Shown one piece after another: positions 35,485 through 47,587 of a stretch of 64,000 nt of DNA. A program made the position numbers and the translations under genes. The notes below the pieces were generated by a model. The model had not been told where the DNA came from. It saw nothing but the letters and a program-made list of their open reading frames with translations, and did not search any database. Source of the DNA: Lasiosphaeris hirsuta (Eukaryota; Ascomycota; Sordariomycetes; Sordariales; Lasiosphaeriaceae); assembly GCA_030549175.1 (NCBI GenBank), contig JAUKUA010000004.1, positions 4,278,001 to 4,342,000 of the forward strand, given 5' to 3'. Each line of letters opens with the position of its first letter. The first letter of the stretch is position 1.

Positions 35485-37212
35485 TGTGGTGAGTGGTAGG
35501 TATGAAAGCAAAAAAAGGAGGGCTGAATGAAATCCGGCGGTTATGACGCGCAGTCTCATGGTGCGGAAATGCAACAAAAAAAGACGTGAAAACCCCGTCA
35601 GCTTTATTCAACTCCTCCTTGCCTCCCTCCCCGAGTTACTTCCTCAAGTCCAAGTCTCGATGATACCCCAGGAGGCCGAGAAAGCCTACAAGCATGCCCA
35701 AGGAATTCTACCGGGCGAGGAGCCCACTATCTCCATCAGCGGGCTGGCTCGGAACATCCACCGATTCCGATTGGCTATGTCACCACGCCCAAATCCTACA
35801 GCCCACTTACATTACGCATTCCGTTTGCGGCACAGTTGACATAGCCCAGCCAGCTTCCCTAGCTCGAAGTTGCATTCAGGGTCTAAATAATACTGAAAAG
35901 AATTTAGGTACTCCTCCGAAGGTAACATTGAGGATCGTCGCCGTGATCGAAACAAGCGCAGCGAGGCTGAGTGAATTCCCTTTGGCCCATACCGACGCCA
36001 TTTTCAAACGTTGGGGAATGCCTTGGGGGGGGGGGGGGGGGAGGGGGGGAGGTAAACCCCTTTCCTCCAGTTCCCGCCTCAAACACAGGGCTAACTAAAT
36101 GTTGCCTATCAACTCAACCTGGCTGTTCAACGAATTCCGTCACCGAAGAAACACGAGGCTGTTTGTCCGACGTGCGGAGAAGGTACCAGATCAATATCTC
36201 ACTCGCCCGAGTAGTTCCAAACAAGGTCAGAACTTCGCGGTATACTTGCATGGGACAAGGCAGCCGCGAGGTCATACTCTGGCTCGCCGATGCACCCACC
36301 TCTGTATCTAGTTCAACCACGGAAAAGATTCTACACTAAGCACGCGGTATCTATTTGTGGACCCGATGACCTTTGACCTTCATTGTCTAACTTAGTGAAA
36401 AATAGTCGACCCTGCCTAGGAAGTCAGAAGATTAACATGGAGGTAAACTACGAATTCATATATCTTTCTACTTATAGACCCTTTTCTCACAAAATCACGG
36501 TCGGGGAACCCTAAGGGGAAAGCTAGATAGGTGGCTAACCCAGCCAATTTTTCTGCCCAGACTACCGCTGAATATACTAAAGTACTTCGCGAACTAATAT
36601 AATTTACCCGTCCATATCTAAATCCTAATAGCTCTTTTCCTTTCTTAACCTGTAAAGTCTCTTCTTATTTGCTCGACCCTTCTAGCCGTCTCTGTCTCTA
36701 CTTTATGTTCTGGGATCCCTATGTTTTAAGTAATTTTAGGCAGTTATAGAATTTCCTCTTATACTTATAAGTTATTAGTTTAAGTCCTAAGATGTATCTT
36801 AATGATATTAATATCCAATATTACCTATATCCTTAGTTATTATCTTTGCGTATTATAGCTTAGTACTTGGAGCGAGTATTTTATAGATAAACTTATTATC
36901 AATACTAACTTTATCTTTAGAAAGGCTACCTTAAATAACTCTCTTAATTAGGTCGTCTAGGTTTTTACTTGTTAGATGGCTTTTCTTTAGCTCAAGGTTT
37001 ATATCGTAAAAGAGTTAGGTTTGTTAAAATAACATACAAGATTAAAAGGGATGGGGCTTTTTAAAGATAGGGAGGAGGTAGAGAAGATTATTTATAGGAC
37101 CTTAGATAATACTAAAGACTGTATAGGCCCTTGGAACATAAAGAGTAGTAAGAGAAACATATACTGTAGCTCCACCTAATCACCACACATAATCTTAACC
37201 CCCTTCGCTAGT
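35485..37212. other. intergenic region grading into an AT-rich block
   Basis: No gene is supported. There is a long G run at about 36027-36050. From about 36360 to 37200 the DNA is AT-rich with very frequent TA steps and stops in all frames, as in RIP-degraded repeats. Confidence 0.4.
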
Positions 37213-37671
37213 GTGAAGGCTGTTGCCGTGCTTCTGGTAAGACTACCGTATAATGTCCCTTGTCTGGTAACTTACCCTGCTTCTTGGCTCGTCTACAACG
37301 TCTGTTCCCACCCCTTGGCCGGGTATCTAGGCCCGCTGCTGTATCGTGGATCCAACTTTGGAAAAATCGTGCAGCAAATGAGGGGCAATATCACCAAAAA
37401 GTTGTACGAACTCCACCCAATCTACGGCCCCGTCATGCGTATTGCCCCTTGGGAGTTATCCTACATTAGCGCTCAGGCCTAGACGCCTTTCAACCCCTTC
37501 GGCGTCGGTCCGAGAAGCTGCATTGGCCGCGACCTAGCGTACATGGAGTCACGGCTCATCCTGGCACGGCTGGTCTGGAAGCTGGATATGGAGCTCATGC
37601 CTGAGTCGGCGCTGTGGCGTATGCTAATGGCTGAATATGTGGAGGAGCTGGCTGAGAATGATGAGGGGTAG
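37213..37671 (+). pseudogene. cytochrome P450 relic: N-terminus joined to heme region
   Basis: The first 90 codons match a fungal P450 N-terminus (HPLAGYLGPLLYRG, then LHPIYGPVMRIAPWELSYI). After a TAG at 37480-37482 the same frame continues directly with the heme-binding loop ([21 protein letters not shown], FxxGxRxCxG with the Cys ligand) and the L helix, ending at 37669-37671. About 300 residues, including the I helix and ExxR, are missing. No start ATG is obvious. It is a deletion product of a P450 gene. Confidence 0.75.
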
Positions 37672-37930
37672 GCCGTGGTCGACTTGTGGTGACAAGGGGA
37701 AAATAGGGTGGACGTCGAAGATTCCTAGGCTGGATGACATGGCGAGGAAGGGGCGTGGGAGAGGTTGAGTTGGAGGGCGGATATGGTGCCGCTGTCGAAG
37801 GATATGCGGTAGGCGTCGGAGGGGATGGGGGTTGGACGGGGAGGTGGTGAAGGGGGGCTAAGAAGAGAGGTGCGGCGTGTATTTTGGGCAGAGTTTTGAC
37901 GTATGTAGGCATAGGGCCTTGTATGTTGTG
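37672..37930. other. spacer between P450 relic and dispersed repeat
   Basis: Purine-rich on the plus strand (GGAGGTGG-type); no gene. Confidence 0.3.
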
Positions 37931-38212
37931 GCGAAATGCAATCAAAGTGATAGGACATCAGTTGACTTGATGGAAACTCGTGCAATGTTACGATCTAGGA
38001 GAAGGAGGCAGGCCCATGGGTTTTCCCACCTTAAAATGGTTCTCTGGGACTCCTCCGATTGCTTAATTACATGTGCTTGACTATCCAGTGGTTGGCTGAA
38101 GTCTTGTATGGTACTGCTAACGCAAGATCCCGTTTTTTCTTGTTGAGGCCGTTGTTGGCCGTTGCGTTGCAGAAAAGTTCCTGCCAATTGAATCGAGTAC
38201 CGTTTGCCCACA
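37931..38212 (+). repeat. dispersed repeat of about 280 bp, copy A
   Basis: Matches the reverse complement of 53722-53999 over its full length at high but imperfect identity, including shared blocks CCACCTTAAAATGG and GTACTGCTAACGCAAGATCC. It has no coding capacity. It could be a solo LTR or non-autonomous element; clear terminal repeats or target duplications are not seen. Confidence 0.8.
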
Positions 38213-38679
38213 TTTGTTACTGAGAGGGGTGTATGGGTCTCGCGTATTGGAATGCGGATGGCAACGTCAGGCCCTGAGCTTCGACAGGCATGACAAGGCG
38301 CTTCGATGCGCTTTTTTCCCCCTCTTTTTCGTTAGATTAGTTCTTCGAACCCATACCCTTCGAATTCCTTGTCGCGTTCACTTGTGACACACATCTATCT
38401 CCCCAGCCTTGGAACCATTTTGGTCTTGGGGCCGTTCAGCTCCTGCGCGCCAAGTGTTGAGGCTGAGGTCTCGCCCGGTCTTAGCCAATAGCGGCTCAGT
38501 ATTTTCAATACTTCAAGATGGCCCCGGCCGCTCGTAGCATCGGTACCTGTTAGCTTCCGTTTCAGGGGCAATAATAGCGCGATCTAATCAAACGGTTCAA
38601 ACCCCCTCGGCAATTTCTCTTGTCTCTTCCAGTTTCTCAACTCCCCAAGTTTCTCCCCGCATCAACCACCAACACGACC
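38213..38679. promoter_or_regulatory. upstream region of the cysteine-rich membrane protein gene
   Basis: Pyrimidine-rich stretches at 38318-38345 and 38615-38660 precede the ATG. No gene. Confidence 0.3.
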
Positions 38680-39937
38680 ATGTCAGGATACGGGAAGCTC
38701 GTCTCGGCAGCGCAGCAGGTCCAGCATGACCATCCGGCCCCGACCCCGGCGCCGGTCATTGTCCGTGATGCGCGAAAACGTCAAGCCACCACGTCCAGCG
38801 ACTCAACCACCTTCACCGTGACCAAAGCCCCCGATTCCACCTGCGGTTTCCTCTCAGGCTCTCCCGGCGTAGCCATCACCTGCGAGAACCAATCGACCTG
38901 CATCTGGGAGGCGCAATACGTTGGCGCCGTCTTCTGCGGCTTCGGCGACAGCGACCCATCCTACCTTCGCTGCTTCGAGCGCGAAGTGGCCCTCAACCCC
39001 GCATCCTGCAACGATATCTGCCAAAGCAACTCGTTCAACCTGCTCTGCACCGACACCGCATCTCCCTACTGCCGCACGTACGCCTATCCCTCGGGCGTCC
39101 GCGACTACCGGTGCGCCGCGACCCCGGTCTCGGGTCCCCAGTCGGTCCTGCACACCTACTCGGGCCAAACCGACCGTACATTCATCACCTCGGCCCTCAT
39201 TGAGGAAACCACCTCGTCGTCGTCCCGCACGAGCACAATCCCCACCAGCACCAGCACCTCACAGGCTGGCATCCCTGATGGCATCAGCAGCACCTCCACA
39301 GTGGTCATCCCCCCACCAACCCCCCTCGGAAGGAGGTTCCTCCTCCCCCCCTATCGGCGCCATCGTCGGCGGTGTGGTAGGCGGCCTCGCCGTCATTGGT
39401 CTTGTCCTCCTCGGCGCACTATTCCTCATCCGGCGCAGCAAGAGGAACCAAGACCCCAACACCACCTCCAACACGATTCCGCCCACAGGCCCAAGCCAAC
39501 CGCATGTCTTTGGGGGTCAGCCGCAGATGCAGCAGCAGCAGCAGCAGCAGCAGTACGCGCAGAGCGAAATACTCGGCCCGGTCTCCCCGACGAGCACGTA
39601 CGATCCGACGTTCAAAGGCCATGGGAGTATTAGCATGGCGAGCGCTGTAAGTCCTGGTCCGGGGCAGATGACGCAGGACGAGTATAACCGGATGAGCTAC
39701 GCGCCGCCGCCGGCGGGGTATGGCCAGGGGGGCTCGCCTCCTCCGCAGCAGCAGTACGGGGGATATCCCCAGCAGAGCCCGTCGCCGCCGGTGGGCTATC
39801 AGCACCCTGCGGCAGCCGGGTACGGACAGCAGCCGGTTGTGGTTCGGGGGTATGGCAGCCAGCAGCAGCAGCAGCCCGTGCACGAGATTGGAACGGTGGC
39901 GGATCAGCATCGGGGCGAGGTGCATGAGATTTCGTAG
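38680..39937 (+). pseudogene. cysteine-rich single-pass membrane protein with a one-base frameshift
   Basis: The first frame gives an ectodomain with ten cysteines (from STCGFLSGSPG to RDYRCAAT, about residues 55-150) and a Ser/Thr-rich stalk. At about 39309-39327, among two runs of six C, the frame must lose one base to continue into the obvious second half: membrane helix (AIVGGVVGGLAVIGLVLLGA), basic stop-transfer RRSKRN, then a Gln/Pro/Gly/Tyr-rich cytoplasmic tail with a (CAG)n polyglutamine tract at about 39527-39552. The layout (ectodomain, S/T stalk, one helix, low-complexity tail) resembles fungal Mid2/WSC-like surface sensors. No signal peptide is evident at this start. The shift may be a sequence error in the C runs, in which case this is an intact gene. 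Confidence 0.6.
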
Positions 39938-41428
39938 TTGGGAGGTAGTGCGTGGTCGTGACCGGGAGGCTGGAACAACTGTTATCGTGCGGAGGGTCGT
40001 AATTACCGTAGTGGATGAGTTCCAATGCGCGGCAGAGAATGCTAAGGCAAGGCGATTGGGTGAGGAGAGGGAGGAAGGAGGGGGTCTCACTCCGGGAGGA
40101 CGTTTGGCCATCTGCATTTTACCTGGGACTTTGAGTCGGTTAGTGTCAGCAGCAGCACGCCTTTGAAGAATAATAATTAGTTGTTAGTCCTCCTAGCTGA
40201 AAGGCTAGTAGTGACGGTAGTATGTTACTAAGTCTAACCCGGAGCTTGCCTTGGTATGCAAGTAGTCGCTGCTAGATCCCATCCCTGGTTCCGGTATGTA
40301 AGTGGTTCTAGTGTGCAAACGTGATCAGCTTGTTCCAAGGTCATATCGACAGCGAGCTGATCGGGGTCCTAGATATTCGGCTCGTAGGGGTAGGGGTAGT
40401 CTACACGGCATATCGATGCACCATTTCCCGGTGGTGGGACTCCCATCGTCGGCGGAGCTGTTTGTAGGATGAGGTGCCGGGGTAAGGGAGCCCTGACGGC
40501 TGACTCGGTGCTCATGATGACGTGGGGACTAGTACGGAAAAACATGTCAGTCATCCGTAATACGGAACGAAGAATTCAGCAATGAGTCGGGCTGAAGTGC
40601 CGCTGCGAGGTGCTTCTTCGTGAGGGGGCCGACCACACCCCATCAAAAACGAGTTCGACCGGACGGCGGCGGATATTGTGCTTCTCAAGATGCGTGGGCC
40701 CATGTTGCGACTGTTTTTGAGGAAGTGGGGGCTCATAGTCAAAACACGGCCCGGACGTCCGTACCTCCGGTCGGAACCAAGAGGATTGGAAGGTGGGCAC
40801 ATGGTGGAGGCCTTTGAGCGGAGGTGGCAGATACACCAGCCGGAATGCAATACTGTTGGACGTCTGAGGACATGTTACGATGTTGAATTGGACGTTGCAG
40901 TGGGAGGCACCAAAGTGTTGCCAGTGGCATGGTGTCTGAATGGAGAGGAGGAATGTAAGAGCAACTCAGCAAAGTTTTTGGGATTTACAAGACGGGCAAC
41001 TTAGTAAGTTTGCTCCCCGGGCAGTCTGCAGGGTGGCCTGAGGGTTATCTGGGTAGCAGTCAGGTAGGCGTCATATTATGGTCTCACCATGGTCCACCCT
41101 TTGGTCAGATAGTCGCACTCTCTCAGCAGCCCTGACTTGGAGCTTGAGCTTAAAACCCACGGGAAAGAAACCAGTTACTAGGAGGCACTGCCTATCGGGA
41201 TGAGAAAGAACGGATGGTGAACAGATTTTCACCAAGTCGGCTATCTACCGGCTTTCTCTTCTCAGCCTTTCCTCCCTTTACCCCAGCTCAACATCATAAC
41301 AATATTCGTACATATCCATCTCCTCATCACCCAGAATTCTATCGCAACTCTCTCAGTCCTAACATATATTCCCAGCCATCCCAGCCCGCTACACTATATA
41401 TCTGAATTGACTAACTCGTGAGCAGAAA
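39938..41428. other. intergenic region
   Basis: No supported gene. Overlapping short frames at 40550-41000 on both strands have no domain signal. The last 200 bp are CT-rich and may be the promoter and leader of the next tentative gene. Confidence 0.35.
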
Positions 41429-41989
41429 ATGGTATTTACTCTTATTTGTATTCGGTGGCGCTGGTCTACCCGCCGGCCTCTCCTCCCAATTACGAATCCC
41501 CCGGGCAGTAAACCCACGCCCCCACCATCAATACCAGCACAAAGGACCCGCCCACCACAACTTGGCAACTCGCAGCACCCCGGCTCGTCCGCCACCCCAC
41601 AAGGCCCGGCGACAAATACCGCACTGTCTTCTCCCCTCGCCAACAACTCCGGCGACCATGACTCCGAAGGGCCCGACCCGACCGCCCTAGTCCCACAAGT
41701 AAGCTCTTGGTACCACGTCTCTAACAATCACAATTTCGGGACGCCTCGGGACTTGGCGCGCGGGAGAGTGACGATCGACAAGCAGCCGCCAAGGATGGCG
41801 CCCCCAGATAAGCGAAAGAGGATCGGGCACATGCCGGATCTCGATTCTCCTTCCGCAGTTAGACCCGACGACGTGCCGACCCAAGGCCGCGAGCTGGTGA
41901 GCACTGCTGGTGCACCACCGCGTACCCACGGCAAACTCGGCAGGTGTGGTCCTGGATGGCTTGGGCCTCCGTCAACAACTAAGATTTAG
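41429..41989 (+). CDS. tentative Pro/Ser-rich hypothetical protein, 186 aa
   Basis: A single open frame from an ATG in good context (GAAAATGG), preceded by a CT-rich leader. The sequence is Pro/Thr/Asn/Arg-rich and low in hydrophobics after a short hydrophobic start, so it is probably disordered or not real. No family is recognised. The antisense strand is also open in part. Confidence 0.25.
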   Translation: MVFTLICIRWRWSTRRPLLPITNPPGSKPTPPPSIPAQRTRPPQLGNSQHPGSSATPQGPATNTALSSPLANNSGDHDSEGPDPTALVPQVSSWYHVSNNHNFGTPRDLARGRVTIDKQPPRMAPPDKRKRIGHMPDLDSPSAVRPDDVPTQGRELVSTAGAPPRTHGKLGRCGPGWLGPPSTTKI

Positions 41990-42502
41990 GCCGTTGAAAA
42001 GGATTTAATAGGTCAGCTTGTATTTCGACCTTGTTGCCCCTAACCCCTATTTCTTGGCGCCGACTTGCACTCTCAAAGCACTTGCCCGTGCCGTTTGTGC
42101 ATACCTTGGTCTTTCTCAAGACTCAAGAGAACCAACCACCGGGAACAATGCCTGGGCCTGGAACACTAATTACCTCAGGTATCTAGGTACACGGGCAAGT
42201 ACTGGCCAGGTGATGTGGTGGCTGCACCCAACGCTCAACCGAGGTGGGGGGGCCACGCCTCCAACACAGTTTCTGCGTCTTGGTAAGACGCTCTCTTTTC
42301 TTCCAACTTTCCCTCCTCCCTCCTCAACTGTCTTCACTTGTTCAACATACCCCACGCGGACCAAGCGGCTCATTCCGCCAGCCTCAGAGGACACAGTGGC
42401 TAGCGAGCAGTATTTCTGCAAGAACTCGGATCTGTCTAGTTTCTGCTTCCCCCATCCCCCAACTTGAACCATCATTGCAATTGTCCACCTTTGAAGGAGA
42501 TC

Positions 42503-43956
42503 ATGGCTGCGTTGCCCAACGATATTACCGTAGGCATGGCCCATCTTTACTCTGCGTCCCCAGTCGCTGATCTACTACAGATGGCAGAGCGAAACCCGCT
42601 GGTCGCGGGCGGCACGTACAAGGGATATTCCTCGCACCCAATGACCTTCCTCACCCACACCCTCCCGGCCATCCACGAAAACGCCATTATCGTTGCAGCG
42701 ACCCACCCCACTGTCCAAACTGGCAACCAGACCAAAGATGGATGGTTCCTGTCCGATCTCTACGCCTTTAACTACCTGCTAAACGGCTCCGTAGCGGACC
42801 AGACCTGGCTCACGGCGGCCAACCCGGAGAGGCTAGTGGAGAAGTATGGTGACTTTCTCCACGGTTCACCAGATGAAGATCACAAGGTAGTCCTAAGCCG
42901 CGACCTCCTCAAGTCGGACATCACCCCAGTCACCCTCGTCAAGTCCGCTAAGATGATCGACAAATTCCTCAGTGAGGTAAATAAGGCATCACTCCGTGCC
43001 AAGAATAGCGGTTGCCCGCTCCTTCTCATGGTATTCTGCCACGGCATCGATGGGCACTACCTCTGCCTCGACAATGGCACTCGGCATAAGGGCATCAGCA
43101 TCGTACAGCTCAAGGCAGCCTTAGATCCGGGCGTATCTGTTATCCTGTTCACGACGGCTTATTACTCCGGAGGATGGGCCGTCACTCCTGAGCTTAATAA
43201 CACGACAATGGCCGCTATGAAGCACGATGATCATTCAGTCTCGTGGCGGCTATCGAGTAGTATGGGACGAGCTTGCGGGTCCGTTTTTGCTGGAGCTACA
43301 ATCTCAGCGCTCTCGGATGCCTCAACGCCACTCCTTGGACAGGATAGTTCTTCGGAAGTATTAGCTATAGGCGAAGCCTACATCCAACCCCAAGAGCCTA
43401 CCGAAGTACAGGCTATAACGTACAATGAATTTTGTCGTTCCGTTAAAGATGTTCTAGGGGCCCGGGGTTTCTCTCGTATCTTATCAATGAATTTCACATT
43501 TAGCGCCTGGGACGACAATTGGGATCATGGACTAGAAGATCAGGGATACCAATGGCTCGTTTTAAAGAGCGCTGGGAAAAATTGACCACGTACCCTCGCC
43601 AGGCATCCGGAATTACCGACGACGATACGGCCAACCATACTTATCTTACTGGGGGTACTGATTCCTTCGCCATCGTCGACGAAATGACACTCGCAGTGGT
43701 GCACTCGCGGGTTACCAGCATGGCGAAGCTGTTTTTTGAGAAGCTCTGCCCCGGCGATTGGGACGAAGGGCCAAACGTCGCCGTTGGGGGTGCGATCTTC
43801 AGATTTCTTCACAACGACCCAAACGACCCTGACACCCCGTCTGCATCAGAGATTGCCGACATTATATGCTTCCGATGGGACACGTGTCTCCTCGTGGATA
43901 GGTTCGTAGACGATCATGGTCTAAATCGACCAGAAGGCAAGATCTGCGTGGTGTGA
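42503..43956 (+). pseudogene. caspase-like peptidase pseudogene lacking the catalytic Cys
   Basis: The frame from ATG 42503 shows a caspase-type core: strand LLLMVFCHGIDGHYL with the catalytic His180, a GISIVQLKAAL helix, then VILFTTAYYSGGW. In the fungal family I recall, the equivalent segment is TT(A/S)CYSGGW, so the catalytic Cys is replaced by Tyr220 (codon 43160-43162, TAT). A TGT-to-TAT change would be a TpG-to-TpA transition. Near 43530 the frame breaks: similarity continues one frame over (WTRRSGIPMARFKERWEKL) to a stop at 43954-43956, as if one base were deleted. Both defects point to a dead protease copy; the Cys loss alone could also mean a pseudo-enzyme. Confidence 0.6.
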
Positions 43957-43993
43957 CATTGTCAGGAGTATCCTCTAGCCATAGAGGACAAAC

Positions 43994-44413
43994 ATGGTGA
44001 AGGGGAAGGGCGTGCGCGTTATTCCCCAATACTCCAGGCCTTATAGGAAGGTGGCGCCAAGATTGAAGGAGCAGATCATCAAGGGCCCGCATTCTCTCGC
44101 CCTCTGGCATACATCGCGTCGGGCCATCGCTGAGACGTCCACGACCGAGAATAAGATAAAGCGGATTGTACAAGAGTACTGCAGGTAGGTTGCAAGTATC
44201 CGGCAGTTCCACCTTGACCGTGCTATCGAGTCGGCGGTTGTTCGAAGCAAGGGCCGTAACTGGCTGGGATCCATTGGTAGACACCTCCGCCGCTCGTTGT
44301 CGCCCTCAAGGAGTCTTCGGCCTTCCCTGGCGGATCATCCGAGCGTCAACGAGACCGATGATGCGCCCCCAAGTAGCAAGAAGCTTGGGAAGGCTCCCGC
44401 TTTGGATCATTGA
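43994..44413 (+). pseudogene. basic companion frame interrupted by TAG
   Basis: A 140-codon frame starting ATG, basic and helical (for example APRLKEQIIKG and ENKIKRIVQEYC). It is broken by a TAG at 44186-44188 and continues in the same frame to a stop at 44411-44413 (a Ser/Arg/Pro-rich tail ending KKLGKAPALDH). It lies 37 bp after the caspase-like pseudogene in the same orientation, so it may be the C-terminal part of that gene or a linked partner. CAG to TAG would be a RIP-type change. No family is recognised. Confidence 0.4.
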
Positions 44414-44827
44414 TGATTAGGGTTCTGGGGAATAGATATTAGACGGACCAGTTCGCTATGATGAGGGCAGCTAACGGAGGTGAATTGCAGCCCGTGGTAT
44501 CATGGTGCTACAGCGGTGCTACCGCGGTGGAACCACGGTTGGTCCACGCCATCAACGGTGGACCAGGGTCTTTATTTCGTCGAGGCTACCTAGGTATACC
44601 GCTGGTTTTGGGGTGACGTCTTGTCAGAATTGCATTTTAACAACCACGTTCCTTCCCTAGTCAATCTGTGAATCCCATGTACTATTACGCCCCAAGCTCT
44701 CCTACGCTTGCCAAAGTTGAAGGGAAAGACGGCACACATCTCCGCTGAGTGGAGTTTGGCTGGAAGAAAACAACATTAGCTTAGCACTGCCTCGGACGTC
44801 TCAGGATAGTGGCTGTGTGCACCAACC
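44414..44827. other. intergenic region
   Basis: No gene. It contains a run of short overlapping palindromes built on GGT/ACC around 44493-44570 (GCTACAGCGGTGCTACCGCGG). Confidence 0.35.
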
Positions 44828-45571
44828 TTAGTACTTCCAGTCGATTACAACTCCTGGCTGTCCCTCCCGCTGCTCAACCATCGCACAGGTCCTGAGCTCT
44901 ACCAGGGTAGAGAGATCGAAATCGGCTGGGACCTGGTTGGCCTCCTCGTAGCACCCGCTGTCGATGAGAACCTTGCGCAATAGGCGGCCCCGAGCCCAAT
45001 ATATTGCCTTCTTTAGATTCCAGTGTCCGACTCGTTCGACTTCGATCAAATCGAAGTTTTGCTTGGCCCTCCTTTGTGCTCTCTCTTCGTTCAGGCCGGG
45101 CAGGAAAGTGACATACTGGACGCTGATATACTCTTGTTTGCTGTCGGTATACACCCAGCCAAGTGTGGTCTGCCCTGCTTTGATTGAGGGCTTCAAGTAG
45201 ACTGGTGCTCTATGTCTTCCCATTAGGCTTGGTGCGACTCCGTTCCTTCTCTTCGTTGCCGAAACTGGGTGGTCTTGGTTGAGCGAGCCGACCCAAGTTG
45301 CTTGGTCCCTCGACCGAACCGGGAAGGAGCCGGGATCTGTCGTCAGGCCAAAGCTGACATCCCACTTTCCTGCGACGAAAACTCTGTCCCAGAAAGCCTT
45401 GCGCAGGACTTTGGCGTTTCCGCCGACGCCTTCCCTCAACAGCAACGATGGGGTGTGCATCTTCAAGGCGAGTGCGTTGAGAATGTCGTCGCACATGGAA
45501 TTTTCAGCGTCGGTCAAGTTCTCAAAGCTGCTGACATCGCGGGGTGCAGCTGGCTCCGGGTGGGGCGCCAT
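44828..45571 (-). CDS. hypothetical protein, 247 aa
   Basis: A single intact frame with ordinary globular composition: acidic/Pro N-terminus, a helical region (DDILNALALKMHTPSLLLREG), a central basic segment (SATKRRNGVAPSLMGRHRAP), and an ERAQRRAKQNFDLIEVERVG helix. No signal peptide, membrane segment or known motif is seen. The opposite strand is open over part of the gene but reads as a shadow. It is convergent with the caspase-like pseudogene and its companion. Function unknown. Confidence 0.55.
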   Translation of the reverse strand: MAPHPEPAAPRDVSSFENLTDAENSMCDDILNALALKMHTPSLLLREGVGGNAKVLRKAFWDRVFVAGKWDVSFGLTTDPGSFPVRSRDQATWVGSLNQDHPVSATKRRNGVAPSLMGRHRAPVYLKPSIKAGQTTLGWVYTDSKQEYISVQYVTFLPGLNEERAQRRAKQNFDLIEVERVGHWNLKKAIYWARGRLLRKVLIDSGCYEEANQVPADFDLSTLVELRTCAMVEQREGQPGVVIDWKY

Positions 45572-47585
45572 AGCCGAAAACTATTGAGCCGGCGGCAGTT
45601 GGTGAGTCTTAGGAGAGTTGCAAAGTGGGCTGTGAGGGGAACGTATGGGAGCTTGAATAGTTTGACGCGGTTGGCGGGTTCGATTGAAGATCGCGTGTTC
45701 GTTGGGGGAGTTTTTAGAGGTCAAAAGTATGGGAAAGGCAGCGAGATGTTCGATATCCCAAGGAATAGGGAGATTTCTAGAGAACATCTGGTGGAAGAAG
45801 GAAGGAGCGCGAATGAAATGTTTTCCATCCCTCCTACCATTGAATTTAAACCAAACATAAATGGATCAGTACGCTGATGATGGGACGTATATGAGGAAGG
45901 TACATAGTCTAATGCCAATTGAGACAAAACACCATCTACGATAGTAAAAGCCTCCATATCTATCTAATATCCAGATTCTTTCTCACACTACTTTTCTATC
46001 ATTAACATTTGATTATGTACTAGTATACTCTGGGCTAGTATATCAGATACTGTCCCCGGTTTAAAGCTAGGATACTACATACTATGCTACGGATTAAACT
46101 AGGATATCATGTACTATCTTACGCTATGTACTAGTATATGCCCGCGGTCCCGACTTTGGGCTATCCCTTTGGCTTTAATGACATAAACACATAAATTCCT
46201 AAACCCCATTCTGTTACAACCTGTGCACTGGGTACCGGAGTACGTAGTGTTGAATGACAGATCGCAAGGCAGAACGCCTAGGTCGATTATGGTGCAAGGG
46301 GAGATTGATCGGGATGAAGGCAAGCGTCTCAGACGGGGGAGTTTCACACTCTGTCAAACAGATTACTGTCACTATAGTAATCGTACTTTAGGACACAGCA
46401 GAATATGAATTGCTTGCGTGAGGAACAGGAATCCCCACGCCCCAAAGTGTCTAACACGTTGGCTATTTGTATCTATCTAATGGGTAGTCATACCAAGTAG
46501 GTTGTATCTTTTGTTCCGTTTGACCCGCTGCTCTGTGTGGGAGCACTGGGGGAATGGGAGCATTCTTCTCTGTTGGCTCTGTAGCTCTGTGTCAGAGTGG
46601 AGGGAGCGCGAGAGCGCTTCCGTGCGATTGGATGTCTCGCCACCCAATTACCTGTCCCATGTCACGCTGACCCTTTGGTACAAAGTGGGATGTGACACAT
46701 TCCTAGAGCTTATTATATAGCGTTTTAATTACTCTAACTTCTTATCTATTAGAGAGGATGTATACCGAACGGTCGAGCGACTATCCAGGCTCTAATAATC
46801 ATTTAGATGACATGTTAGTATCCGTTTTAAGTGTTACTAAAGAAGGCCGTATCCCCAGAATAAGGATTGTGATAATACGGTATAAGCGGAGAATTCTCTA
46901 GAGAAGGTTAGAATACTTAATTTAGTTACTAGATTAGTGTTACGTGGTAAAATGTAAATAGCTTGGATAGGCTAATCCATTGTGCGCAGTCTCTGCGCTT
47001 AATTGAGCACAGGGGGTGCGCTGCCATTATATGGCAGCGTGCCCTCTAGACTGATTGCCAACGGGCCATCCTTTCTAATATACAACCTTACCATTTCAAT
47101 ATGTCACGTTAGTTTTCATGTGAAAGACCACTAAAATACGATTATCTAAGCGGTTTTTCTGACCGTAGTAGTTACTAGCGAAATCGGCTTCTCCTTTTTC
47201 CTCACCTATTAAATTATCTAAGGGCCTATTTTTAGGCCTCTTAACACTTATGTCGTATGTACTCTAATGGTTAAATATTTAGTATAGTTTACTATTGTTA
47301 TGTACCTACAATAAGCAGATAGTTTTACATGCCACTGCTAGGCCCTCCAGGCCTAGCAGTGGCTAAACATAACTGTCACACTCGTCGCAGGGCATAAAAG
47401 GAGTGAAAGAGATAGAATTAATTAATATATTATTATAGTAATTATGACTAATATCTAATTCGTTATTTATTCTCTTCTCTCTATATCTCTAAAGTTAGAG
47501 TAAATACTGTATATAGTTAATCTATACCTAATTACCTAGTATCCTTATGTAGGTTTTAAGTTCTTTTACTTATAGTTTCTCTACG
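45572..47585. other. AT-rich, gene-poor block
   Basis: No gene is supported. From about 46000 to 47580 the DNA is AT-rich with TA-rich, stop-filled frames and short palindromes (for example around 47325-47360, GCCACTGCTAGGC..GCCTAGCAGTGGC, a perfect inverted repeat). This is probably decayed repeat DNA bounding the TPR relic. Confidence 0.45.
47330..47364. repeat. short perfect inverted repeat
   Basis: GCCACTGCTAGGCC and GGCCTAGCAGTGGC arms separated by a few bases within the AT-rich block. It could be a transposon end or a hairpin. Confidence 0.6.
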
Positions 47586-47587
47586 TC

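Noticed and set aside
41429..41989. 186-aa frame as a confident gene
   Set aside because: Kept only as a low-confidence entry: it has a good start context but low-complexity composition and a partly open opposite strand.
44493..44570. Cluster of GGT/ACC palindromes as a possible operator or origin
   Set aside because: The pairing is short and imperfect, and nothing nearby supports a role.
45269..45877. Plus-strand 202-codon frame
   Set aside because: Overlaps the minus-strand 247-aa gene, whose composition and single intact frame are more convincing.
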